From positions 1-64,000 of the forward strand of contig NZ_JBAMME010000240.1 in the NCBI RefSeq assembly GCF_039793925.1: 64,000 bases of DNA, in the 5' to 3' direction. The notes below the pieces were generated by a model, which was given only the letters and a program-made list of their open reading frames with translations, searched no databases and was not told the origin of the DNA. The DNA is from Thermogutta sp039793925. Its GTDB lineage: Bacteria > Planctomycetota > Planctomycetia > Pirellulales > Thermoguttaceae. The first letter of the stretch is position 1. Each line of letters begins with the position of its first letter. Shown here piece by piece: positions 45,244 through 52,860 of the stretch. The position numbers and the translations under genes are program-made.

Positions 45244-45316
45244 AGCGGGTGATGGGACTCGAACCCACGACAACGACGTTGGCAACGTCGTGCTCTACCA
45301 CCTGAGCTACACCCGC
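45244..45316 (-). tRNA. tRNA-Gly (anticodon GCC)
   Basis: A 73-base tRNA on the minus strand. The acceptor stem is GCGGGTG/CACCCGC with discriminator T. The D-arm is TAGCTCAGGTGGTAGAGCA. The anticodon stem CGACG/CGTCG encloses TTGCCAA, giving GCC for glycine. The T-arm has GTGGGTTCGAGTCCCAT. It lies 86 bases upstream of trigger factor on the same strand, with only a T-run between, so read-through into tig is possible. Confidence 0.96.
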
Positions 45317-45624
45317 ATTCTTTATTCCGGTGTTTGATTCACCTTCTCAATTGGCATTATAGGTTCGACTTGAGGCATTGCAAGAGGGTGTCCTCGGCCC
45401 CGGCCGGTGAAACATCCAGGCAGACCGTGTCCCCGCGGGAAGGCCGCATTTCGGCCGATTTGTTGCCACGTCGTAAGTTCAAAGCTAACATAAATGCTTG
45501 GAAGCTTTAAGTGAGGCTGCCTGAAGTGGGGCCGCTTTATAGGGGGGGCATTACAGTCCCAAATTGGGGCATTCGAACGTCTGGACACTGTGAGATTGCG
45601 GCTGTTTGGAACAGAGGAAGAGGT
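45317..45624. other. divergent intergenic region between tRNA-Gly and kinase gene
   Basis: About 310 bases. It contains the tRNA-Gly promoter on the minus strand. A longer in-frame start for the kinase exists at 45511 but lacks a ribosome site. Confidence 0.45.
45356..45383 (-). promoter_or_regulatory. promoter for tRNA-Gly
   Basis: The minus strand has TTGCAA and a perfect TATAAT separated by 16 bases, about 40 bases before the tRNA 5' end. Confidence 0.6.
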
Positions 45625-47094
45625 ATGCCGGAAATCAACGCTGAAGCACTGGCTGAGCGGGCACATGACGTGGGGCTGATCACCGACTGGGAATTGCGTC
45701 AGATCTGGTCCGAGCTGGGGCGAAAAAGCATCAGTGTCGACGAATTCATTCAATTCCTGGTTCGGCGTGAATACCTCACCAACTATCAGGTGGAGAAGCT
45801 CCTTAATGGAGAACGCGAGGGGTTCTTCTATGGCCCGTATAAGGTCCTCTATTTGGTTGGAGCGGGGACCTTCGCTCGAGTGTTTCGAGCCGTGCATAAA
45901 GACGATAAGTCGAACGTCGTAGCGCTCAAGGTGCTCCGCAGACGGTACAGTGACAATCCCCAGTGTTACCAGCAGTTCATCCGTGAGGGACGGTTGGGAA
46001 TGGCTCTCAAGCATCCCAACATCGTCCCCGTCTATGACGTCTGCTCGTACGACCACACGCATTTTCTTGTGATGGAATTCGTCGAAGGGCAGAATCTCCG
46101 CGAGTTTGTGAAGGTCCGCAAGAAGCTCGATCCCATTGTGGCCACCCGCATCATGGTGGACATCATGTCGGGGTTGGACTATGCCTTTCGGCAGGGGAGC
46201 ACGCATCGGGACCTCAAACTGAGCAACGTACTCATCAGCAGCGACGGGACGGCCAAGCTAGTGGATTTTGGTCTGGCGGCAGTGGACGAGTATCTTGAGG
46301 CTACTTTGCCGGAGGTTCCCGCGAATGCCAGAGCCATTGATTATGCGGCCCTTGAGAAAGCCACTGGCGTACCGCGCAACGATCCTCGGAGCGACATCTA
46401 CTTTGCCGGGTGCATGTATTACCACATGTTGACGGGTGATCCACCGCTTTCGGAAACCAAGGACCGAATGAAGCGGCTGAGCCGTTCGCGATTTTTTGAA
46501 GTGGTGCCCATTCAGGAGCGTGATCCCACGGTTCCCAAAATTGTGGCGGGGATCATCAACAAGGCTATGGCACTGGATGCCTCAGCACGCTATCAAACCC
46601 CGGCAGATATGCTTTTTGATCTCAAGCTGGCGGCGAAGCGACTGGCCCAGGGCGATACCGATGTGGACCTCCTGACGGCGAAAAAAACCAATGACGATAA
46701 GACGTCTGCCACTGTTCTGGTGGTGGAACCAAATGTCGAAATGCAGAATATACTACGGGAGGGCCTGAAGAAACTAGGATATCGGGTCCTCATTATCTCC
46801 AATCCGCAGCGGGCCCTCGACCGGATCAAAGAGGAAAATGACGAAATCGATTGCGTTATCATCAATGCCACGGAATTGGGAGAAGCCGCAGTGACGGCTT
46901 TCAATCAAATTGGAGATGATCCGCGGACCTACCTTATCCCCGCTATCCTGCTTCTTGACGAGCCCCAGCGCGACATGCTGGCCATGACAAATCGCGCCGA
47001 CCACCGCCGGGTGGTATCGCTTCCCGTCACGATGAAGCAGCTTCGTGCCCTCGTTACAGAGTTGGTGGACAGGCAGCGCGACCTGGCCAGGTAG
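45625..47094 (+). CDS. soluble Ser/Thr protein kinase with C-terminal pseudo-receiver domain
   Basis: A 489-residue cytoplasmic kinase. ATG 45625 follows GAAGAGGT. Residues 1-65 form a small helical domain (LITDWELRQIWSELG, VRREYLTNYQVEKLLNGE) found ahead of kinase domains in planctomycetes. The kinase domain (about 70-345) has GAGTFARVFRA, VALKVLRRR, STHRDLKLSNVL and VDFGLAAVDE. The subdomain with DPRSDIYFAGCMYYHML is intact. The C-terminal 120 residues look like a receiver (ATVLVVEPNVEMQNILREGL), but the phospho-Asp is Asn (CVIINATELG) and the usual Lys-Pro is replaced by SLPVT. It therefore cannot be phosphorylated in the usual way and may serve as a binding module. Confidence 0.87.
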   Translation: MPEINAEALAERAHDVGLITDWELRQIWSELGRKSISVDEFIQFLVRREYLTNYQVEKLLNGEREGFFYGPYKVLYLVGAGTFARVFRAVHKDDKSNVVALKVLRRRYSDNPQCYQQFIREGRLGMALKHPNIVPVYDVCSYDHTHFLVMEFVEGQNLREFVKVRKKLDPIVATRIMVDIMSGLDYAFRQGSTHRDLKLSNVLISSDGTAKLVDFGLAAVDEYLEATLPEVPANARAIDYAALEKATGVPRNDPRSDIYFAGCMYYHMLTGDPPLSETKDRMKRLSRSRFFEVVPIQERDPTVPKIVAGIINKAMALDASARYQTPADMLFDLKLAAKRLAQGDTDVDLLTAKKTNDDKTSATVLVVEPNVEMQNILREGLKKLGYRVLIISNPQRALDRIKEENDEIDCVIINATELGEAAVTAFNQIGDDPRTYLIPAILLLDEPQRDMLAMTNRADHRRVVSLPVTMKQLRALVTELVDRQRDLAR

Positions 47095-47204
47095 CGATTG
47101 CGTTGGGCGTACGGACCACGTAAGCGGGCCCGTTGATTAAGCCCGGACCAATCTAAAAGTGCTGAAACCGCAAGTTGGAATCGGGCAAAAGGGACTTTCG
47201 GCAA

Positions 47205-47230
47205 GAAAAAACCCGGCCGTGTGCCGGGGC
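47205..47230 (-). terminator. rho-independent terminator for the basic protein gene
   Basis: The stem CCCGGC/GCCGGG with a 5-base loop is followed on the minus strand by TTTTTTC. It lies about 35 bases after the stop at 47263. Confidence 0.75.
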
Positions 47231-47262
47231 CAAAAATTAATTTTTAAAGGCTTGTGTTCACA

Positions 47263-48048
47263 TCAATTCTGAGTCGGTAACTGAGGGCTAGTAACATCGG
47301 CATTGCCCTCAACGCAGGTGGATGGCTCTTCTGGAGATTTGGAGCACGTTGGCATTTTGGAATCATCTTCCATGGCGCCTCCACCATCACCGGCAGAAGA
47401 GGCCACCGTCGCGATCGGAGCAGTGGTACTTAGTGCCGATGGAGTATCAGGCTCTTCCGGACTGCCCTCAGAAGCACGAGTGGGTTGGACCGGTGGCCGC
47501 GGGCGCTTTTCGTACCCAAGTTTTTTGAGCACCTCGAGAATTTCGCTGCAAGTGGGAAACATCCTTCCGCTGGCCCGTTTGTATTCGTCGAGGGCCCGCA
47601 TGAACTCGATTTCTTCCGGGGTGTAATCTCGCTCGCAGGTGGTGGGGTCGATCTGGCGCCTGCGAGGAACTTTCGCACGACGTTCCAGTTGCCGCCGCTC
47701 CACGGGAACAGGGATGTTCTGCTGACGGCGATCCGTGCCGCTTCGCCGATCGGGCAATCGACGCCGATCGATGGTCACGATCATCGGATCGCTCGGGGAT
47801 TGATCCGAGGTTGTTTCGGGCTGTGCCGTGACCCCGTGACTTTTTGGCGTGGAACTGCTCGTAGCAGGTGGTTGTTCCGTGGGATCGTCCGCTTTGGTGG
47901 GGCCGGGACCTGATTTGCGTTTTCTGGAGGAAGAGACAACTTCAGAACTCGACTGCGTCTTGTTGGCTGTAGTTCGCTTGACAGATGGGCTCTTTTTCCC
48001 AATGGTTTTTCGCGCCTTCGAATCCTTCGAATGCTTTGTCTTGACCAC
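47263..48048 (-). CDS. basic, largely disordered protein with a conserved small domain
   Basis: A 261-residue protein. I chose GTG 48048 because AAGGAGGT sits 7 bases before it. Residues 1-75 are Lys/Ser/Thr-rich, like a nucleic-acid-binding tail. A middle segment has the repeated Arg motif RRRLPDRRSGTDRRQQN and ERRQLERRAKVPRRR. A compact helical unit follows (about 155-195; YTPEEIEFMRALDEYKRASG, FPTCSEILEVLKKLGYEKR), and then a Pro/Ser/Thr/Glu-rich tail. The helical unit is the only globular part and suggests a DNA- or protein-binding helix bundle. I recognise no named family. A clean terminator follows. Confidence 0.7.
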   Translation of the reverse strand: MVKTKHSKDSKARKTIGKKSPSVKRTTANKTQSSSEVVSSSRKRKSGPGPTKADDPTEQPPATSSSTPKSHGVTAQPETTSDQSPSDPMIVTIDRRRLPDRRSGTDRRQQNIPVPVERRQLERRAKVPRRRQIDPTTCERDYTPEEIEFMRALDEYKRASGRMFPTCSEILEVLKKLGYEKRPRPPVQPTRASEGSPEEPDTPSALSTTAPIATVASSAGDGGGAMEDDSKMPTCSKSPEEPSTCVEGNADVTSPQLPTQN

Positions 48049-48661
48049 TGTTGCGACCTCCTTAACTCGGATTCTTGTGTGGAAAGACTCAAGTTGCCGC
48101 AAGATGGTTGACAACAAATGCAGTACAAATTCAGAACTCAAACAGCGGCACCGTCAGTAGTCTGTCCTTCAGCGGCCCTGCACCGGTCCGGAAGTGAGTT
48201 CTCGCTGGTCACAGGGGCAGATCGGGCGGGCCAAAACTGGGATGGCTGGCCGGCATGTTCGTGCTCGGCCAAAAACGGAAGGGTTAAAAAGGCAACCGCC
48301 GCGCGGTGCCGCTCTGTCGCGGCCGCTGCCTCTCATCGGGCCTGGCAAAGTTTTCCGTCAGGGAAATATAACACACAGGCGTTGAGTGTGCGGAACGGGA
48401 AAAGCCTGACGGCTGTTTTTCTGGTCGGGACTTGCCCACAAACTCTTCCGAACGCGAAAAGTCAGCACCGCTCACACAACCGGATCGGCCTGGATCGGAT
48501 GCAGCGAAAAACTTTCCAATGAAGCGGGGCGGCTCACGGCGCAAATGGACCGCAGACTACTGGGTACGTCGCAGAAAGTGCAAACAAAAAAGGGCGGCCA
48601 TCCAGATGACGACCGCCCCACAACTGCTCTTGGCGTGCAATACTTTTGATGCCAATTCACC
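48049..48661. other. intergenic region with terminator of the lipoprotein unit
   Basis: About 610 bases between two minus-strand genes. A terminator near 48600 is listed separately. Short plus-strand frames have no ribosome site and no recognisable product. Confidence 0.5.
48586..48618 (-). terminator. rho-independent terminator after the lipoprotein gene
   Basis: The minus strand has GGGCGG and CCGCCC paired around a 15-base loop, then TTTTTT. It lies 44 bases after the lipoprotein stop. Confidence 0.75.
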
Positions 48662-49120
48662 TCATGGAGATGTGGTGAGATCCAAGTTGATCTCGTTGGA
48701 TCCAGGTTTGACTTCCCGGACGAGCGTGGTGTTCGTATTGTACTTGGCGGGGATTTTTTCTTGGAAAACAGGTGCGCGGCTGCTATCCTCCCCGCCGTAC
48801 TGGTATGAGGGGTCATCCGAAGAAACGGCGCCAGCTCCCGTTTGGGTCGGAGGTTGGGACCTTACGGAAACTTTATGTTGTCCCACTACCGCGCCCTTTC
48901 CGAGCTGACAGGCCAGCTCGTACTCGCCATTGGCGTTTGTGACGCCGGTCGAGGCAGGGCCGCCCGCAACCGGTGTAAACGTCACAATGGCATTGGCCAG
49001 CGGTTGACCATCCAGCGTCACTTTGCCCTTGACCGAGGCCAGTCGGGGACCTTTAGCCCCGCACCCTGCAAGGAAGAGCATCGTTAGGACGCACGCCGTT
49101 GTCCACGCGAATCGCGCCAT
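48662..49120 (-). CDS. lipoprotein with a carboxypeptidase-regulatory-like (beta-sandwich) domain
   Basis: A 152-residue lipoprotein. ATG 49120 follows GGGAGGT; a longer frame starts at 49261 but has no support. The signal ends in the lipobox LFLAGC. The mature part is a transthyretin-like beta-sandwich: VKGKVTLDGQPLANAIVTFTP, GVTNANGEYELACQ, VGQHKVSVRS and a last strand KPGSNEINLDL. Such small lipoproteins very often sit next to DUF1559 genes in planctomycetes, as here, where the DUF1559 gene lies 89 bases upstream on the same strand. The function of the pair is unknown. Confidence 0.85.
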   Translation of the reverse strand: MARFAWTTACVLTMLFLAGCGAKGPRLASVKGKVTLDGQPLANAIVTFTPVAGGPASTGVTNANGEYELACQLGKGAVVGQHKVSVRSQPPTQTGAGAVSSDDPSYQYGGEDSSRAPVFQEKIPAKYNTNTTLVREVKPGSNEINLDLTTSP

Positions 49121-49209
49121 AAGAATGACCTCCCAGAAACTGAAAATCTCCTCATCCCACGTACCCGGGGAAAAGTTCGAGAATACTTCCCCTGTGGCGA
49201 CGGCCCCCA

Positions 49210-50271
49210 TCACGGTACCGCGACGGCCTCTCCACCGCCGCAACTGCCCAGCGCTCCCCAAACACCCCAGGGCGATGGCCGATTGCCTGGATCAGGCACG
49301 TCATCGATGGCCTGATTCCCCACGTCGATCGTCTGGCTGATGAATCGCACCGCGCCATCTGCCATGGCGACGTTCACTCCACCGGGATGGTAGCTGGAGG
49401 CCGTTCCCATATGTTCGTTACCATCGACGCTTCCCCAGTGACAGCTTGGGCCGTTCGGGGCCACCATGGTAGCAAAACCGCAGAAATAGGGCCGACCATC
49501 CCAGGCCCGACCACCCGTTGGCCGAAAGTCGGCACGCACCGGCGGTGTGATCTTTTTCGGATTAGTAGGATCGATTCGAGCCAAGCAGGCGGCTGGGTTC
49601 CAGGATTGCATGAGTAATGCCACGCCACCCAACACGTCGTCCGGGTAACCACCCGCTACCATCTCGCCCAGCATCACCGTGTTGGAAGTTCCGTCGGTGA
49701 CGTACTCCGTGCCGATCCAGCGTTCACACTGGAAAATTCCTCGATTCTGGCGATAGTTCTGGTCCGGCCGAAAATGATTCTGATGGTAGTCGTCCCCCAC
49801 ACATGCCTTGTAATTCAACCGTGCCGGGCTCTCCGCACGGTTGGGGATGGGCTGATCGGAAGGGCAGGTGTAGCTTGCTATGTCTTTCCGCCACCAATCA
49901 CGGACAAACGGTCCCCAAGTGGGATGGTTGGGGTCAGTGGTCCAAGGCTCGGGCAGCATCGCCGGAGATTTTGCTTGTGTCATGATCGCGTCGTAGAGAG
50001 GCTTTTCTTCAATGTACGGGAGGATCATCATCGACCAGGCGTAATAGCGACCACGGCAGGTGCGAACACCAAGAGCTGGGAAGACTTTGTACGTATCGTG
50101 GTAGTTGTGAATTCCCAACGCAACCTGCTTCATATTGTTAGTGCACTGGCTTCTGCGGGCTGCTTCTCTCGCCGCCTGCACGGCGGGCAAAAGCAGGGCG
50201 ATTAAAATTCCAATAATGGCAATGACTACTAATAGTTCCACGAGTGTGAATGCGGATCTCCTGTTCCTCAT
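49210..50271 (-). CDS. DUF1559 protein with type IV pilin-like N-terminus
   Basis: A 353-residue protein. ATG 50271 follows GGAGGACC. The N-terminus MRNRRSAFTLVELLVVIAI is a class III prepilin signal: a prepilin peptidase should cut before F and methylate it, leaving a hydrophobic helix. The long helix continues into AREAARRSQCTNNMKQVALG and the DUF1559 body (NYHDTYKVFPALG; DGTSNTVMLGEMVAGG; the end HPGGVNVAMADGAVRFIS). This family is greatly expanded in planctomycetes and probably forms surface or pseudopilus-like structures. It shares a promoter and terminator with the lipoprotein gene. Confidence 0.93.
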   Translation of the reverse strand: MRNRRSAFTLVELLVVIAIIGILIALLLPAVQAAREAARRSQCTNNMKQVALGIHNYHDTYKVFPALGVRTCRGRYYAWSMMILPYIEEKPLYDAIMTQAKSPAMLPEPWTTDPNHPTWGPFVRDWWRKDIASYTCPSDQPIPNRAESPARLNYKACVGDDYHQNHFRPDQNYRQNRGIFQCERWIGTEYVTDGTSNTVMLGEMVAGGYPDDVLGGVALLMQSWNPAACLARIDPTNPKKITPPVRADFRPTGGRAWDGRPYFCGFATMVAPNGPSCHWGSVDGNEHMGTASSYHPGGVNVAMADGAVRFISQTIDVGNQAIDDVPDPGNRPSPWGVWGALGSCGGGEAVAVP

Positions 50272-50327
50272 GATTGGTCCTCCAATTACCTCGAAATGAT
50301 TTAACACAATGCGAACGTAAATTCGTC

Positions 50328-50355
50328 AATGTAGCAAAGTCGTCGCGCTTTGCAA
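50328..50355 (-). promoter_or_regulatory. promoter for the DUF1559-lipoprotein unit
   Basis: The minus strand has TTGCAA and TACATT separated by 16 bases, with TGC directly before the -10 (extended -10). The leader is about 50 bases. Confidence 0.5.
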
Positions 50356-50476
50356 GTTCACAATTTATTCTGTTTTGGCGCTTCGTAGCCCGCAACAATT
50401 TTGCAAGACTGGGCTCGCTGACATTCGCCCTGCCCGACATGAGAAGAGGAACAACATCTCGCACCGAGCCCGTTTA

Positions 50477-50494
50477 TACCACTATGGAGTGGTA
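50477..50494. repeat. perfect inverted repeat in the divergent promoter region
   Basis: TACCACT and AGTGGTA flank a 4-base spacer. It lies about 50 bases upstream of the PEP-CTERM -35 box and could be an operator for a dimeric regulator, or a short hairpin. Confidence 0.45.
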
Positions 50495-50543
50495 GAGTCT
50501 AACCAATGAGTAGCATATACGTTTTTCTCAGTCGTTGGCTTTG

Positions 50544-50571
50544 TTGACTTCTTGAAAAACGTAGTTATAAA
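50544..50571 (+). promoter_or_regulatory. strong sigma70-type promoter for the PEP-CTERM gene
   Basis: TTGACT and TATAAA are separated by 16 bases. The leader to ATG 50656 is about 78 bases. Confidence 0.6.
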
Positions 50572-50655
50572 TAAGGTGACCTTGCAGGTTTGAGGGATTG
50601 CGCTGAAATTGTGCGATGTGCCTGGTGGGTCGCCTGTCTGCAGAGGAGTTGCATC

Positions 50656-51402
50656 ATGCGGTGGTCGATTCTGGGCGCGGTTGTGGCAGCTCTTGCGGCG
50701 TCAGGGCTCGTTTGGGCAAGTCCTTTTGAATGGGCCCCGGAAGAATATCAGCCGTGGTCGAGCGGTTTTCCATATCAACGCAACGTTGATCTTACGTTTG
50801 ACGTCTCTCCAGTTGATCCACCCGGTCCCAGTGGCTCTGGAATTCCGGGTGCCCACTACGAGGGCTCAGCCGACGCCTGGCTTTCGGCGAGTGATTTTGT
50901 CACTTTCTCCGGTTCATTCCAGTGGTACAGTTCAGTCGCTGGCTTACCTTTGACCGGTCTGGTTGGCATCGACAACCGAGGAGGGGTTGCGCCACGTAAT
51001 GGCCAGATGGTCATCCATTTGGACAACATTCCCTCGCTTACTGGCCAAAAGCGGATCTGGATTGAATGGGACTATGTCGTGTCCGCGCAGAATATCCCAT
51101 CGAGTTTCTTTATTGCGGATTCGCTCGGTCATTTGCCTGCTCAGCAATGGGTGAGTCAGGCGCGCCAAGTCAACGGTGTGTGGCGACAGAATTTGTGGTT
51201 CCAATTGGAGCCGAATCCCCTGTGGGAGGAAATTACTCTGGTGTTGCCCTTTGTACCCGTCGGGCAGTACTTTCTCGTCGATCGATTCCACGTGGCGACG
51301 GAATGCATTCCTGAGCCGGCCTCTGTGACTTTAGCATTACTGGGGGCATTTGGCCTTATCTGGGCTGGCCGAAAACGCAGCAAGACGGCGTTGCAAAATT
51401 AA
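50656..51402 (+). CDS. PEP-CTERM sorting-domain protein
   Basis: A 248-residue exported protein. ATG 50656 follows AGAGGAG. A signal peptide (ILGAVVAALAASGLVWA) ends near residue 21. The middle is beta-rich with many aromatic residues and is probably a single beta-sandwich of unknown binding function. The C-terminus is a complete sorting signal: the PEP motif in CIPEPASVTL, a hydrophobic helix and the basic end GRKRSK. Such tails are processed by an exosortase, usually linked to exopolysaccharide export. No exosortase is in this window. It has its own promoter and terminator. Confidence 0.88.
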   Translation: MRWSILGAVVAALAASGLVWASPFEWAPEEYQPWSSGFPYQRNVDLTFDVSPVDPPGPSGSGIPGAHYEGSADAWLSASDFVTFSGSFQWYSSVAGLPLTGLVGIDNRGGVAPRNGQMVIHLDNIPSLTGQKRIWIEWDYVVSAQNIPSSFFIADSLGHLPAQQWVSQARQVNGVWRQNLWFQLEPNPLWEEITLVLPFVPVGQYFLVDRFHVATECIPEPASVTLALLGAFGLIWAGRKRSKTALQN

Positions 51403-51438
51403 ACTCTGTTCGCCGTCGAAATTGAGTGGTCTGCAGCA

Positions 51439-51467
51439 CCCCGCCTTCGACGCGGGGTTTTCTTTTT
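51439..51467 (+). terminator. rho-independent terminator after the PEP-CTERM gene
   Basis: The perfect stem CCCCGC/GCGGGG with a 7-base loop is followed by TTTTCTTTTT. It starts 36 bases after the stop. Confidence 0.9.
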
Positions 51468-51670
51468 GGGACGACAGGCACGCAGGATGTCCCCGACCCA
51501 TGCTGGACAGCCGGGAGGACCTGCGTCAAAATAACGGCGGCCTGGACTTCGCGACTGTTTGGCTCGACCTTGCAACCTGAGATTGGGAAACGGGCGGGCC
51601 GGATGGTCCTCGCCCCCTGCCCGGTTGTACCCAAGTTCTGTTGTGATGCTGGTTCGTGGGAGGCTCGCCG

Positions 51671-52822
51671 ATGCGTCGTATCCGGAAGATTTTTCCCGCC
51701 CTTGTTTGGCTAGCTTGGGGAGTTTTTGCAGCCGTCGCTGTGGGTGAACCGTCACCGGCCGATTTTATTTCTCGCTTTGATCGAGACAAGGACGGCAAAC
51801 TCACTCGGGAAGAAGCGCCGCCACCGATTGCACAAAACTTTGCGCGAATCGACTCCAATAACGACGGCCTGGTGGATCCTGACGAGATTGCGGCGTTTCG
51901 CCAGCGTGTGGTCCAGGCTGCGCGAGTACAAAACCAACCTGGTCAACCTCCGCGAGTTCCTGATTCAATCGATGCCATCTGGGACATTCCCTATGCCCAA
52001 ACCGACCATCCCAGACAGCGGCTCGACTTGCTCCTGCCCAAGAAGCGGGCAAGTGATAAGCCGCTTCCCGTGGTGGTGGCGATTCACGGCGGCGCCTGGA
52101 TGGGCGGTGATAAGCGTCAGGTTGTTGGGTGGCTTATCCCATTTGTGGCCAGTGGGCAATATGCTGGGGTGTCTGTGGGTTATCGATTGAGCCAGGATGC
52201 CACCTGGCCGGCCCAAATTTATGACTGCAAGGCCGCTCTTCGGTGGATTCGGGGAAACGCCAAAAAGTACAACCTGGATCGAGAGAAAATCGGAGTCATC
52301 GGATGGTCCGCAGGTGGACATCTTGTGGCCATGCTTGGAACCAGCGGCGGTGTGAAGGAACTGGAGGGGAATCTTGGAGAGTTTACCAGCGAGAGCAGCG
52401 GCGTCGCCTGCGTGGTGGATTTCTTCGGACCGACCGATTTTCTTACAATTGGCGACCATCCGAGTCAGATCAAGCACAACGCCCCAGATTCGCCGGAAGC
52501 GCGCCTGATCGGTGGTGCCATTCCCGATAATCCTGACAAAGCCCGTCAGGCATCCCCCATCACGTTCGTGTCTGAGGACGACCCGCCGTTCCTGTTGGTT
52601 CATGGGACCAAGGACCCTTTAGTGCCGCATCAGCAGTCCGTCATATTGCGGGATGCTCTGCGAAAAGCGGGTGTGCCCGCGTACCTGATCACTGTTGAAG
52701 ATGGAGGTCATGGGGGCTTTAAGAATCCGGAAATAGAACGCATCGTGCATGCATTTTTCGATGCGCACCTGCGGGGAGTCCAACATGATTTTGAAGACAA
52801 GACATTACCCAACACGCCTTGA
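51671..52822 (+). CDS. secreted alpha/beta-hydrolase (esterase) with N-terminal EF-hands
   Basis: A 383-residue exported enzyme. ATG 51671 follows GGGAGG. A signal peptide is followed by two EF-hand loops, DRDKDGKLTREE and DSNNDGLVDPDE (about residues 37-83), which probably bind calcium. The hydrolase domain has the oxyanion region VVVAIHGGAWMGGDKR, the nucleophile in GVIGWSAGGHLVAM, the acid in LLVHGTKDPLVP and the His in VEDGGHGGF. It is most like BD-FAE/carboxylesterase-type enzymes that remove acyl groups such as acetate or ferulate; the substrate is inferred. The GH62 gene follows directly, so it is likely part of one unit. Confidence 0.88.
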   Translation: MRRIRKIFPALVWLAWGVFAAVAVGEPSPADFISRFDRDKDGKLTREEAPPPIAQNFARIDSNNDGLVDPDEIAAFRQRVVQAARVQNQPGQPPRVPDSIDAIWDIPYAQTDHPRQRLDLLLPKKRASDKPLPVVVAIHGGAWMGGDKRQVVGWLIPFVASGQYAGVSVGYRLSQDATWPAQIYDCKAALRWIRGNAKKYNLDREKIGVIGWSAGGHLVAMLGTSGGVKELEGNLGEFTSESSGVACVVDFFGPTDFLTIGDHPSQIKHNAPDSPEARLIGGAIPDNPDKARQASPITFVSEDDPPFLLVHGTKDPLVPHQQSVILRDALRKAGVPAYLITVEDGGHGGFKNPEIERIVHAFFDAHLRGVQHDFEDKTLPNTP

Positions 52823-52860
52823 TGAAAACGCACGCTGATGCTTCCGGGAGTCAGGTGATT

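Larger units (their letters stand above)
50272..50655. other. divergent promoter region between DUF1559 and PEP-CTERM genes
   Basis: About 380 AT-rich bases. They contain a minus-strand promoter, a plus-strand promoter and a perfect inverted repeat, each listed separately. Confidence 0.6.
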
